Shown in pieces: positions 1 to 6,892 of a DNA stretch of 46,754 nt; within the stretch, counting starts at the first letter, position 1, and every line of letters starts with the position of its first letter. The notes under the pieces were generated by a model. That model ran no database searches and was not told the origin of the DNA. It was given only the letters and a program-made list of their open reading frames with translations. The stretch spans positions 1 to 46,754 of the IMG/VR virus record IMGVR_UViG_3300025096_000038. One strand, 5' to 3'. This DNA comes from a virus. The translations under genes were made by a program, and so were the position numbers.

Positions 1-116
1 ACTATAGTTTTTGGCGCGTCCATTATCTCTTCAATCAAAGACATAAGTGTGGCAGGGTCCAAGAAGGTTTTCATGTTCTTCTCGTATTCTTCTTGGAGTA
101 TTTTCTGTAAGCTCAT
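1..116 (-). CDS. Partial unknown gene, N-terminus only
   Basis: An open frame starts with ATG at 116 and runs off the left edge, giving 38 visible residues (start MSLQKILQEEYEKN). It lies 18 bases downstream of the ClpP-like gene stop and reads in the same direction, with a weak purine-rich site (AAGAGAG) before the ATG. The visible part is acidic and helical in look, with no motif I recognise. It is probably the next gene of the same operon. Function unknown. Confidence 0.55.
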   Translation of the reverse strand, partial: MSLQKILQEEYEKNMKTFLDPATLMSLIEEIMDAPKTI

Positions 117-133
117 TATATAGACTCTCTTAT

Positions 134-790
134 TTAAACAATTATATCAGCGATCCCTAGTTCGACCGCTTCTTCTGCTGATAAATAGACATTAACCTTG
201 CGATCCAACATCTTTTTAAGTTGTGTTTTCGACATTTTTGTCTCTGCTACCAAACAATTTATAAACATGTGTTGCAGATCCTCGATGGCTTCCATCTCAT
301 TTAGCATGTTATGAAGGGCACCGTGGTTGCCCCCGACTACTGAGTGGATCATGACGCGGCAGTTCTTGGCGATCTTGCGTTCGCCCTTGGTACCAGCAGC
401 CAACAACAAGACACCTGCGGACATTACCTTACCCAACCCGACTGTGCGGATTGGCTGTGTCTCTCTCGTGCTGCGCATCACATCATAGAGCCCAAACATG
501 TCGTCTGCCGAGCCGCCGTATGTGGAGATATAGAAATCAACGGGAGTTCTTTTCTCTTCTGGTTGACGCTTGTTTTCTTCACTAACCGCCAACAATGCGT
601 GAACCAGCTCAGAAACCTTTTCTTCCTCAACGGTAGCAAAGAGTCCTATAAGATAGGATTCTGCCGCTGGGGCTTCAACCGCCTCTTTCAGGGCGCTTGG
701 ATCCATAATAATTATTTTTGGCTTCTCTTCAGTTTTTTCTGGTTCTTCCGCAACACCAGCACCAATTAACTCTTTAATGCGATTAATCAT
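134..790 (-). CDS. ClpP-like serine protease (first copy)
   Basis: A 218-aa protein of the ClpP/crotonase fold. The sequence shows the Gly-Gly oxyanion region (YGGS, residues 91-94), the nucleophile Ser124 in KVMSAG, the catalytic His149 in VMIHS and a plausible Asp196 in LDRKVNVYLSAEEAVELG, so the triad looks complete. Length is close to bacterial ClpP (about 200 aa) plus a charged 40-residue N-terminal extension. Its start overlaps the upstream membrane-protein gene by 4 bases (ATGA), suggesting coupled translation. ClpP-like enzymes in phages often serve as prohead proteases, but this copy lies beside a membrane protein rather than a portal or scaffold gene, so a prohead role is only a possibility. 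A second ClpP-like gene lies at 6893-7498. Confidence 0.85.
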   Translation of the reverse strand: MINRIKELIGAGVAEEPEKTEEKPKIIIMDPSALKEAVEAPAAESYLIGLFATVEEEKVSELVHALLAVSEENKRQPEEKRTPVDFYISTYGGSADDMFGLYDVMRSTRETQPIRTVGLGKVMSAGVLLLAAGTKGERKIAKNCRVMIHSVVGGNHGALHNMLNEMEAIEDLQHMFINCLVAETKMSKTQLKKMLDRKVNVYLSAEEAVELGIADIIV

Positions 791-1191
791 TGTTCGCCCC
801 CCTTAAGAAAATGGGTCACAATCGACTCATTCCTATTTAAGTATTTCATTGCGCCATCCCAATCCTCAAATTCTAAAATATGTTTAAAGAATTGAGGGTG
901 CAACTCTATGATGTTTTTAATTGATTTTTCTTTGAAGTAGTCTATCTCTTGATTCGTACGAATTGAAAAGGCATCAATATTGTGCTCTGTTTCGCCAGAC
1001 TCAGCCATATGGCGCATGCGGAACATTCTTGCGTAATGAAAATCTTCCATTGATTTTGCCAATATAGCAGTTGACACAAGATGAGTAGCGCGTAGAACAG
1101 ATAAGCTCAGTCGTGCCGCTCTGAAAAAGTATAAAGCTTTACAGGTAAGATATCCTAAGATAAATGTGATTGTAAATAGACTCCAACTCAT
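787..1191 (-). CDS. Small membrane-anchored protein of unknown function
   Basis: A 134-aa protein with one hydrophobic N-terminal segment (about residues 4-24, FTITFILGYLTCKALYFF), then a mostly charged, helical region rich in His, Phe and Glu. This fits a single-span inner-membrane protein with a cytoplasmic tail. A GGGAG ribosome site sits just before the ATG. It follows a terminator hairpin and overlaps the ClpP-like gene by 4 bases, so the two are probably made together; membrane placement of the protease partner is a guess. I do not recognise a family. Confidence 0.7.
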   Translation of the reverse strand: MSWSLFTITFILGYLTCKALYFFRAARLSLSVLRATHLVSTAILAKSMEDFHYARMFRMRHMAESGETEHNIDAFSIRTNQEIDYFKEKSIKNIIELHPQFFKHILEFEDWDGAMKYLNRNESIVTHFLKGGEQ

Positions 1192-1214
1192 GGGGCTCCC
1201 TTTCTAAAACCAAA

Positions 1215-1247
1215 TTAGCCGCTAAAGGAGCTATCCTCAGCGGCTAA
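1215..1247 (-). terminator. Rho-independent terminator after the acidic protein gene
   Basis: Read on the minus strand, TTAGCCGCT (1247-1239) pairs perfectly with AGCGGCTAA (1223-1215). The intervening GAGGA/TCCTT can extend the stem, and the sequence TTTGGTTTT follows. It lies 30 bases past the stop of the 1277-1984 gene and should end the transcript that begins at the 2026-2054 promoter, making that gene a nearly separate unit. Confidence 0.75.
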
Positions 1248-1276
1248 TAAGTTTGCTCGTAAATAGTGTTTTGTTT

Positions 1277-1984
1277 TTACTTGGACTTTGATGTCAGTCG
1301 GTCGAAAATGCGCTCGGCTAACTGGTCTGCTACTGTGGCTGTTTGCTTTGCACCCTTAAGGCGTGCAGCAACTCTGCGTACTACTTCTGCAACCATGGCT
1401 TCTTCGCCGCCAGCTGCCGCTGGATCGCATTGCCTAAGCTTGGCATTCCAGCGTTCGCCTGGGGCGCATGCTGACTTAGGGTCGCGCTCCTTGCTGCGAG
1501 GTGTGCCGGGTGCACGGGTTTTTGGGTGGTTTAGAGACGCCACCTGACCAACTTCGGCGAGGTCGCCTTCATAAAGCTCGTCTTCTTGCATTGGAATCTC
1601 TTCCTCTACATCCACATCCATCATACCCATTTCCTCATCGGGGAGGGGTACTTCGTCTTCTAGCTCGGCATCAAGTTCATCACCCCCTTCGCTGCCGTCT
1701 AGGTCCATCTCAACACCGTTCTCTTCAGCCCAGTCTTGGACGCGTTGAAGAAGACTCATTACAAGTCCTTCGGCGCCTTCGTCTGCTGCTTCGAGTCCCA
1801 TGTCTTCTTCGCCGGGAAGTTCGTCGACGATTTCTTCGTCTTCAACAGGAAGTTCGTCAACAACGACTTCTTCCTCTTCTTCTTCTAGGGTGCTTGAAAA
1901 GTAGTTTTCAGAAAGGGCACCAAGATTGGCCAATTTCATGAATTGCCTAACCTCTCCCTCAGATAATAGTTTTTTACGAGCCAT
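1277..1984 (-). CDS. Very acidic protein, prohead-core/scaffold-like
   Basis: A 235-aa protein. Residues 1-30 carry the motif LLSEGEVRQFMKLANLGAL, a short N-terminal signature I associate with core or virion proteins of marine T4-like phages (from memory). Residues about 33-150 are dominated by Glu and Asp with runs of five or more acidic residues, as in scaffold or core proteins. Then comes a basic, Cys-containing segment (DPKSACAPGERWNAKLRQCDP) and a helical C-terminus ending in Lys/Ser. It has its own sigma70-like promoter (2026-2054), an AAGGAG ribosome site and a terminator (1215-1247), so it can be made independently of its neighbours. A transcriptional or DNA-mimic role cannot be excluded. 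Confidence 0.6.
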   Translation of the reverse strand: MARKKLLSEGEVRQFMKLANLGALSENYFSSTLEEEEEEVVVDELPVEDEEIVDELPGEEDMGLEAADEGAEGLVMSLLQRVQDWAEENGVEMDLDGSEGGDELDAELEDEVPLPDEEMGMMDVDVEEEIPMQEDELYEGDLAEVGQVASLNHPKTRAPGTPRSKERDPKSACAPGERWNAKLRQCDPAAAGGEEAMVAEVVRRVAARLKGAKQTATVADQLAERIFDRLTSKSK

Positions 1985-2025
1985 TTAGTATTCTCCTTAG
2001 AACATATATGCGTTCAACTCAAAAA

Positions 2026-2054
2026 TAAATAGTAATGTGTTCCATTAAAGTCAA
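2026..2054 (-). promoter_or_regulatory. Sigma70-type promoter for the acidic protein gene
   Basis: The minus strand reads TTGACT (2054-2049), 17 bases, then TATTTA (2031-2026). It lies 42 bases upstream of the ATG at 1984 and partly overlaps the end of the intergenic gap after the 2068-2409 gene. The -10 box is weaker than at the other promoters, but spacing and position are right. Confidence 0.6.
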
Positions 2055-2067
2055 AAAAAGTGCACTT

Positions 2068-2409
2068 TTATAGTTCAGGGTGCTCTTCTGCTATCATATC
2101 AAAGATATCAATCATTTGTTGCTCGCTTAATCCAAGAGATTCAACGGCTGTTTTTCCCTGCTCGGACAGCTTGCGAGTTTTAGATTTTCTTCCCTTTGAT
2201 ATTGACGACATATCTTCAACAAAGCTAACGATTCTAGTGTCTCCCTCAATCAACCCAGTGATTACCCCCCGAAAGAAGGCGCTCTGAGTTAGACTAGCTG
2301 ACTGGAGTTTAACCTGCATCTTTGCTTGACGGTGATCATTATCAACAAAGGTAATCTTTTTTGTTAACTTACCATAGTCGATTGATGCGTCATTATCATT
2401 ATCGCTCAT
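2068..2409 (-). CDS. Hypothetical protein, 113 aa
   Basis: Start chosen at ATG 2409, which forms a TAATG junction with the stop of the GMP-reductase-like gene; a TTG six bases upstream is less likely. The protein starts MSDNDNDASIDYG and ends with a helical acidic tail (LSEQQMIDIFDMIAEEHPEL). The centre contains a basic patch (SKGRKSKTRK). No signal peptide or membrane segment is visible and I recognise no family. The close junction suggests coupled translation with the upstream gene. Confidence 0.65.
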   Translation of the reverse strand: MSDNDNDASIDYGKLTKKITFVDNDHRQAKMQVKLQSASLTQSAFFRGVITGLIEGDTRIVSFVEDMSSISKGRKSKTRKLSEQGKTAVESLGLSEQQMIDIFDMIAEEHPEL

Positions 2410-3434
2410 TACCAAGTTCTCCCCATGATGTGCGGGTGACCTTCAGTTAGTCCAGATGTCGTTTGCTCAATGAACTGAGCTTTTGCATGCAGTTCCTCTA
2501 TGTTGCGGGCACCTGTATAGGAAAAGCCGGAGCGAATACCTCGTCGAAGGTCGTTAAGCACCACAGACACACTACCGCGATAGGGTACTTTGGAAGCAAC
2601 TCCTTCGAGGCTGGAGTATTTTCCTTTCCAGTCTGTTTGTGCTTCTTTAGATGCCATTCCGCGATATGTTTTCCATGTCTCGCCGTTAGAAGAACGGAAG
2701 ACCTCTCCGGGTGCTTCAGTGCAGCCGGCAAACAAGGAGCCACACATAACGGCATCTGCGCCGGCAGCCAGAGCCTTTACAATATCACCGCTATTTCGGA
2801 TTCCACCATCAGCAATAATCTTAACATTGCGGTCAGTCTTCGCGCACTCAAGGACTGTGTGCAGTCCGGGAACGCCATGCCCTGTTTGGATGCGTGTTGA
2901 ACAAATCGAACCACCGCCGATATTGCATCGCACACTATCGGCACCCCAATCAGACAGGTCGTTAACCGCTTCCAAGGTTGCGACGTTGCCAGCCATCAAG
3001 TGTAGATCGGGATATTTTTCCCTTAGCGCGGCTAGCGCCTCCTTCATAAGAATATGATGGCCATGGGCCACATCGACACATAAGAAAGCCACGCCCGATT
3101 TGACTAGTGCTTCTGCTCTTTCCAGATAATCACCAGTAATGCCAATCGCAGCACCTATATTAATGCCAGTATTCCTCGACAAAGTTTTGGCGCGCTCAAC
3201 AAAGCGTTGCTGACGGGCTGTGGTGTTATATCGGTGAACAATACCGCACCCACCAGACTCTCCAAGAGCAACAGCCATCCTCCCCTCTGTGACCGTATCC
3301 ATAGGGGAAGAGAAGATGGGAGTTGCCAACACAAGCCCTCGTCCCAAGTCGGTAGTCATATCAATCTCTGAACGAGAGCGGATATCGGAATACTGCGGCT
3401 GCAGTAGTACGTCATCATATGATAGGGTTGTCAT
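2409..3434 (-). CDS. GMP reductase / IMP dehydrogenase family enzyme without CBS domains
   Basis: A 341-aa TIM-barrel purine enzyme. Motifs seen: the N-terminal LSYDDVLLQPQYSD, the active-site loop GGGSICSTRIQTGHG with catalytic Cys178, the phosphate-binding DGGIRNSGDIVKA (209-221) and the C-terminal VPYRGSV and RSGFSYTGA. The length and absence of the roughly 120-aa CBS pair match GMP reductase (about 347 aa) better than IMP dehydrogenase (about 490 aa). The flap region (ASKEAQTDWKGKY) lacks the clear Arg-Tyr pair of IMP dehydrogenases, again favouring GMP reductase. It would return GMP to IMP or make XMP, adjusting purine pools for phage DNA synthesis. It overlaps the upstream gene by 4 bases. 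Confidence 0.85.
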   Translation of the reverse strand: MTTLSYDDVLLQPQYSDIRSRSEIDMTTDLGRGLVLATPIFSSPMDTVTEGRMAVALGESGGCGIVHRYNTTARQQRFVERAKTLSRNTGINIGAAIGITGDYLERAEALVKSGVAFLCVDVAHGHHILMKEALAALREKYPDLHLMAGNVATLEAVNDLSDWGADSVRCNIGGGSICSTRIQTGHGVPGLHTVLECAKTDRNVKIIADGGIRNSGDIVKALAAGADAVMCGSLFAGCTEAPGEVFRSSNGETWKTYRGMASKEAQTDWKGKYSSLEGVASKVPYRGSVSVVLNDLRRGIRSGFSYTGARNIEELHAKAQFIEQTTSGLTEGHPHIMGRTW

Positions 3435-3799
3435 TTCTTTGCCTTCTTTGTTTTTGCTTTTGATGCTGTCTTCTTGATTTTTTCTTTGGCTTCATTGCGC
3501 CGCATTGTTGCCGACATCTCCGACGTTACGACCAATGGCTCTGTGCGTGTTGGTGCCTGTGTTGGGGGCGCTTGTGGTGGGGGCGCCGGAATGGCAGGAG
3601 GGTTCATCCTTGGTCCAATATATCCTTGGAGCATGGTGATTGCGTTTTCGCACTTAGTGAGCGTTTCCGACAGTCGAACTATCTCATCCATATCGGGAGT
3701 CATAGAACGGAACTGGCACTCGATGTTGGCGAGGGCTGCTGTGCCTTCTGCTTGCAATCGCAAGATTATCGCTTCGTATGCTCTTTTATTGTTTATCAT
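3431..3799 (-). CDS. Hypothetical protein with Pro-rich linker and Lys-rich tail
   Basis: A 122-aa protein in three parts: a helical N-terminal half (MINNKRAYEAIILRLQAEG to about residue 60), a Pro/Ala-rich linker (about 65-88, PPAIPAPPPQAPPTQAP), and a C-terminal region ending in a strongly basic run (KKIKKTASKAKTKKAKK). The tail resembles nucleic-acid-binding tails of histone-like proteins, but no folded domain is recognised. A good AGGAG ribosome site precedes the ATG, and the stop overlaps the start of the GMP-reductase-like gene by 4 bases. Confidence 0.7.
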   Translation of the reverse strand: MINNKRAYEAIILRLQAEGTAALANIECQFRSMTPDMDEIVRLSETLTKCENAITMLQGYIGPRMNPPAIPAPPPQAPPTQAPTRTEPLVVTSEMSATMRRNEAKEKIKKTASKAKTKKAKK

Positions 3800-3802
3800 T
3801 GA

Positions 3803-4189
3803 TCATCTCTCCTTTTCTATAAAGTCTTTTATATCGCCCACACGGAACCATGTGTGCTTGTTGGGATTATCTGGGTCCTCAAGTGAGGCAACTGTTGGTT
3901 TGCTGTTGGTGCTAGGCAGTACTTTTAAGATTGTCGGTACGCCATTGAGCCCTAACTCTTTTTTAATATGGGGGGAGTCGTTAATGTTAAAGGCAAAAAA
4001 GTGTATGCCCTGTTCGCCGTTGTACGTCTTTGCGAGGTCCTCATAGTATTCTTTAAGGTTGTGACACAAATGGCAGTCGTTCGAGTATACCTTTATAATG
4101 CTCGTGATTGGTTCGGGGGTGTCTCCGTCCAAGATTTGTTTGAATCCGGAAGTCGAGAGCCTTATGACGGCTTTTTGGTGAGACTTCAT
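3803..4189 (-). CDS. Thioredoxin/glutaredoxin-like protein
   Basis: The start is placed at ATG 4189 (MKSHQKAVIR), which overlaps the upstream stop as ATGA; a longer frame to 4228 has no better start. In the 128-aa product the redox pair is Cys39-His-Leu-Cys42 after a beta strand (IIKVYSNDCHLC), and a GVPTIL motif later supplies the cis-proline typical of the thioredoxin fold. The protein could reduce a phage or host enzyme, for example the ribonucleotide reductase encoded in this window, but the partner is inferred only. T4-like phages commonly carry such a protein (T4 NrdC). Confidence 0.75.
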   Translation of the reverse strand: MKSHQKAVIRLSTSGFKQILDGDTPEPITSIIKVYSNDCHLCHNLKEYYEDLAKTYNGEQGIHFFAFNINDSPHIKKELGLNGVPTILKVLPSTNSKPTVASLEDPDNPNKHTWFRVGDIKDFIEKER

Positions 4190-4434
4190 TCCTCTGCCTT
4201 CTTTGCGTTTGTGATGCACGTGGGACAAAAGAGTCTAACTTTCTCTTGCTCGGTATGTACAACGACCTGCCAATTGAGCGCTTGAGTCTTGCTTTTCTTA
4301 TCAAAAGGAGTATCGCAAGTGTTGCATTCGTCCGGCAACTGGTCAAAAAGGAAAAATTTCTGGGCAAGCGCTTTTTCCTCTGGAGATTGACTTTTCTCCT
4401 TCTTCTCGGCGGCGCGCCGTTGCTTTCTGTTCAT
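4186..4434 (-). CDS. Small zinc-binding protein, two CxxC knuckles
   Basis: Start chosen at ATG 4434, which overlaps the stop of the upstream methyltransferase (ATGA). The 82-aa product begins MNRKQRRAAEKKEKS, a basic helix, and then shows CNTC and, about 40 residues later, CPTC. The four cysteines can bind one zinc ion as a small treble-clef or ribbon. Such proteins usually bind nucleic acid or protein; no specific family is recognised. Both ends are coupled by 4-base overlaps to neighbours. Confidence 0.7.
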   Translation of the reverse strand: MNRKQRRAAEKKEKSQSPEEKALAQKFFLFDQLPDECNTCDTPFDKKSKTQALNWQVVVHTEQEKVRLFCPTCITNAKKAEE

Positions 4435-4922
4435 CGTGTCAACACTCCCATCGACGGCATGGCGCCCGCTGCCCACGTGGGGTGCTTACGAAATACCACC
4501 ACGGCAGATGGGAATGGTGCGCAATTCTTACTATCACCAAACTTGAGGCGCCCCTTGATGAAATAGATATACTCTGCCTTCATCACATAATCATGCCAAT
4601 ACTTTGTATCGGTTCGTGCCGGAATCAACATAACGACCTTGGTGTTCGCGTCAGCTTCGGCTGATTCATAAGCCTTCTGAATCCACTGATCGATGCCGCG
4701 TCCGTACGGGGGATTAACAAAGGCTGTGTGCCCTGTCCAATCCTTCGACAGTCCATTCTCTGCTTCTGTGTAGAAGTTGGCGCACTTCGTGTTGTGAGTT
4801 GACGCGCATGGGTCCAAATCAAATGGACCAAATCTCCAATTTAGTTTGTCGAAAAATTCTTGGGGTGTCGACCATTTACCAGTTTTGCTTGAAAACATAG
4901 TAGCTTGAGTTAGTTTATTCAT
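4431..4922 (-). CDS. Phage DNA N6-adenine methyltransferase (DNA_N-6-adenine family)
   Basis: The protein (163 aa from ATG 4922; an ATG two codons upstream is also possible) matches the compact phage N6-adenine methyltransferase type. Seen motifs: SSKTGKWSTPQEFFDKL at the N-terminus, FGPFDLDPCAS (32-41, cofactor-binding region), the catalytic NPPYG (70-74) and a VMLIPARTDTKYW segment. These enzymes methylate adenine in DNA and act alone, commonly shielding phage DNA from host restriction. The start lies inside the 3' end of the ParB-like gene. It differs from the two D12-type methyltransferases at 24-26 kb. Confidence 0.85.
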   Translation of the reverse strand: MNKLTQATMFSSKTGKWSTPQEFFDKLNWRFGPFDLDPCASTHNTKCANFYTEAENGLSKDWTGHTAFVNPPYGRGIDQWIQKAYESAEADANTKVVMLIPARTDTKYWHDYVMKAEYIYFIKGRLKFGDSKNCAPFPSAVVVFRKHPTWAAGAMPSMGVLTR

Positions 4923-5919
4923 TGTCATCCCACCATGTTGTGTAAAGGCTGGCACGGCGTCCTTTACCGGTTGAGCCGGCGCTAGATGGGCGGCGATATT
5001 GTTTCACATTCTCTCCTTCCATAAACTTTGTAATACAGTACAGAAAAAAATCTAATTGACGTGGTAGCGCAATTGCATCCGTCTTCAGTCCTTCTGAAAA
5101 CTGCTTTTTCTCTATACACTCTTCAATGATTTTTGTTATACCATCGGTACCGGTCTTAGGAGATGAAGGTCCTCGTTCCTGATTCTTCAACTTCATAAGC
5201 CCGGACAGCAGGCGTTCATTACTAGCGCCGAAAGTCTTCAAGGACATAAGAAATGCAGTAATTACAGAGGTGTTAAAGGACTTATTGCTCCCCTTAAACC
5301 CGATAGAATCTAAAGCCACCAGTTCATCTTGAAAATACTCTACAGCGTCACGCGCATCTACTTGAGTTGGCGATTTTGCGCCGTGAACATCACGCTGCGA
5401 AGTGGTGTTCCATGCCGCATACTCCAAACATTTAACAATATTACCGGCGGCTATTTTGCGTGTATTAAACTGTAGCCCTAGTTGTCGGTAGAACCCCGTA
5501 ATTTTATCTCTACTCTTCTCAACAGCATCGCTGCTGTCGATGGTGTAATAAAGCGCTTTGGCCTCTTCTTCATTCTTTACAGGATAAACTGTAACATTAA
5601 TGTGGCTTGGGACCGGTCCATCATACGGTTGATTCCACACATACACACGCGTGTTCCCATTAATGCGGTCGCGGCTGCCGTCGGGATATTCTACCACATC
5701 GCCCATTCCATGAGTCTGGAGCCATTTTTTCTTTAGCATCTTTTTTACGCGATTAGCTCGTAGCTCAACATCGCGTTGGCAAGAGATAGCCCTGTATTCT
5801 GAGAACTCTTCGAGGGTGACTGTTTCGAGGCGTATGCCCGAGTTTTCATTATCGAAGAAGTTGTCCGGCTTTTGTGCCATCGGCGGAAATGATAGTAGTT
5901 GTGCATTAAGTGTCTGCAT
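4915..5919 (-). CDS. ParB/sulfiredoxin-like domain protein
   Basis: A 334-aa protein. The N-terminal third resembles the ParB nuclease-like fold: a basic segment (QRDVELRANRVKKMLKKKW), then YPDGSRDRINGNTRVYVWNQ, where the DGxxR and GNTR elements match the nucleotide-binding loop, and VYPVKNEEEAKALYYTID. The remaining 200 residues are helical and end in a basic Ser/Arg-rich tail. Phage ParB-like proteins act in DNA segregation, nicking or regulation; some bind near their own genes. A GGGGGAG ribosome site inside the end of the upstream gene supports the start. It is immediately followed by a DNA methyltransferase gene. Exact role unknown. Confidence 0.6.
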   Translation of the reverse strand: MQTLNAQLLSFPPMAQKPDNFFDNENSGIRLETVTLEEFSEYRAISCQRDVELRANRVKKMLKKKWLQTHGMGDVVEYPDGSRDRINGNTRVYVWNQPYDGPVPSHINVTVYPVKNEEEAKALYYTIDSSDAVEKSRDKITGFYRQLGLQFNTRKIAAGNIVKCLEYAAWNTTSQRDVHGAKSPTQVDARDAVEYFQDELVALDSIGFKGSNKSFNTSVITAFLMSLKTFGASNERLLSGLMKLKNQERGPSSPKTGTDGITKIIEECIEKKQFSEGLKTDAIALPRQLDFFLYCITKFMEGENVKQYRRPSSAGSTGKGRRASLYTTWWDDNE

Positions 5920-5921
5920 TA

Positions 5922-6167
5922 TTATTCTCCCCCGCTGAGTAGTTCGAAATTCTCTACAACCTCATCGATGTTGAACTTTCCCTTAAACAGGCGGTAAGCC
6001 TTTACTGCTGCTCGAATCTCATCTGTGTCGAGCCAGCTGTTTTCGCGATACTCAGTTCGCAGTTCTCGGCGCTGTTCCTTGTATGGCTCCATAGCCTCTT
6101 CAATCGCTGCTAGCGACCTAATGTATTCTTTAACGTATCTTTGCTTTTCAGTGTGTGAGCTTGCCAA
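5922..6167 (-). CDS. Small helical protein, weakly GapR-like, TTG start
   Basis: The true start appears to be TTG at 6167: it follows a perfect AGGAGGT ribosome site (6178-6172) by 4 bases, whereas the longer frame to 6239 would begin upstream of the promoter at 6198-6226. The 81-aa product is charged and helical (KQRYVKEYIRSLAAIEEAM, then a second helix after LDTDEIRAAV). The pattern faintly resembles GapR/DUF2312 DNA-binding proteins, but I would not rely on it. As first gene after a strong promoter it is likely an early, highly expressed protein. Confidence 0.65.
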   Translation of the reverse strand: MASSHTEKQRYVKEYIRSLAAIEEAMEPYKEQRRELRTEYRENSWLDTDEIRAAVKAYRLFKGKFNIDEVVENFELLSGGE

Positions 6168-6171
6168 TTGT

Positions 6172-6178
6172 ACCTCCT
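6172..6178 (-). promoter_or_regulatory. Ribosome binding site AGGAGGT that decides a TTG start
   Basis: The minus strand reads AGGAGGT then ACAA and TTG. It is fully complementary to the 16S anti-SD core and in frame with the 81-aa gene, while no ATG in frame lies between the promoter and residue 32 of that product. This supports a TTG start. Confidence 0.75.
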
Positions 6179-6197
6179 GTGGTTTACTTACTCTTTT

Positions 6198-6226
6198 AAT
6201 ATAGCATAGCGGGAAGGGGTTGTCAA
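6198..6226 (-). promoter_or_regulatory. Strong sigma70-type promoter
   Basis: The minus strand reads TTGACA (6226-6221), 17 bases, then TATATT (6203-6198). The -35 box contains the TGA stop codon of the J-domain gene. A transcript starting near 6191 would carry the TTG-started 81-aa gene, the ParB-like gene, the methyltransferase and probably the genes down to 2068. Confidence 0.9.
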
Positions 6227-6858
6227 GAAGAAAAATCATAAACTTGCTTTAAAAACGTCTTAATCAGCTTATCACGTTCATCATCAGTCTCAGTCTCTCC
6301 GAAAAGATAGTTATAGGTTCCCTTTTCATCGGTGATCTTTTGATCAACTGCCTTTACCTCCTTTCTCATCCATCGAATCTGCTCTTTATAGTTGGTGGGT
6401 GACTCGATTCCGAACTGCTCCGCCAAGTCAAGCAGGATAAAGTAGTGTTTATTGTCTAGCGCATCCTTGGACTCTCTGAACAACCGGCTCATCTCTTCCT
6501 CTTCTTCTTTTGTTATATCAGCTGGTTGGCGATCTGGGTGAAGGTGAAACGCTAGCTTACGGTATACTCTATAGAATGATTTGTGAACATCGTCTTCTTC
6601 TTTTTCCTCTGGTGTCTGCTCTTCGTTCTCTTCTATTAGCTCTTCTAACGGAGGTGGTGTGTATAAATTGTCAACTCTTTCTTGGTTCCTATCATACAGG
6701 TCGTGAGGGTCAATCTCGTTGGAGGCGCAGTACTGGTCGTAGTATTCCTGAAACGATGGGGCTGCTTCCTTTCCTATCTCTTTTGATAGCTCTAACTCTT
6801 TGTATAAATATTTTAGTTCGTTGACAACTTTTCGCCATCTTAACTCAATAGTCGACAC
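6223..6858 (-). CDS. J-domain (DnaJ-like) protein
   Basis: A 211-aa protein starting with GTG at 6858 behind a GGAGG site. The J-domain core is visible at about residues 94-150: VYRKLAFHLHPDRQP with the invariant His-Pro-Asp at 107-109, then ITKEEEEEMSRLFRESKDAL. The HPD tripeptide is what stimulates Hsp70 ATPase, so the protein probably recruits host DnaK. N- and C-terminal parts are charged and helical and may bind a client. No glycine-rich or zinc region of full DnaJ is present. It follows the second ClpP-like gene in transcription order, suggesting joint use in protein quality control or virion assembly. Confidence 0.8.
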   Translation of the reverse strand: MSTIELRWRKVVNELKYLYKELELSKEIGKEAAPSFQEYYDQYCASNEIDPHDLYDRNQERVDNLYTPPPLEELIEENEEQTPEEKEEDDVHKSFYRVYRKLAFHLHPDRQPADITKEEEEEMSRLFRESKDALDNKHYFILLDLAEQFGIESPTNYKEQIRWMRKEVKAVDQKITDEKGTYNYLFGETETDDERDKLIKTFLKQVYDFSS

Positions 6859-6892
6859 ACCAAAGACCTCCGCCTATAAGTAGTCGAGGGTA

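Noticed and set aside
344-769. Plus-strand open frame opposite the first ClpP-like gene
   Set aside because: It is a shadow of a well-supported protease gene, with no ribosome site and no family-like sequence.
1258-2031. Repeated ATAAATAGT motifs on the plus strand read as T4 late promoters (TATAAATA)
   Set aside because: They point to the plus strand, where no genes lie; on the minus strand one of them serves as the -10 box of a sigma70-type promoter instead.
6168-6239. N-terminal extension of the 81-aa gene up to ATG 6239
   Set aside because: It would start upstream of the promoter and inside the J-domain gene, without a ribosome site; the TTG start is far better supported.
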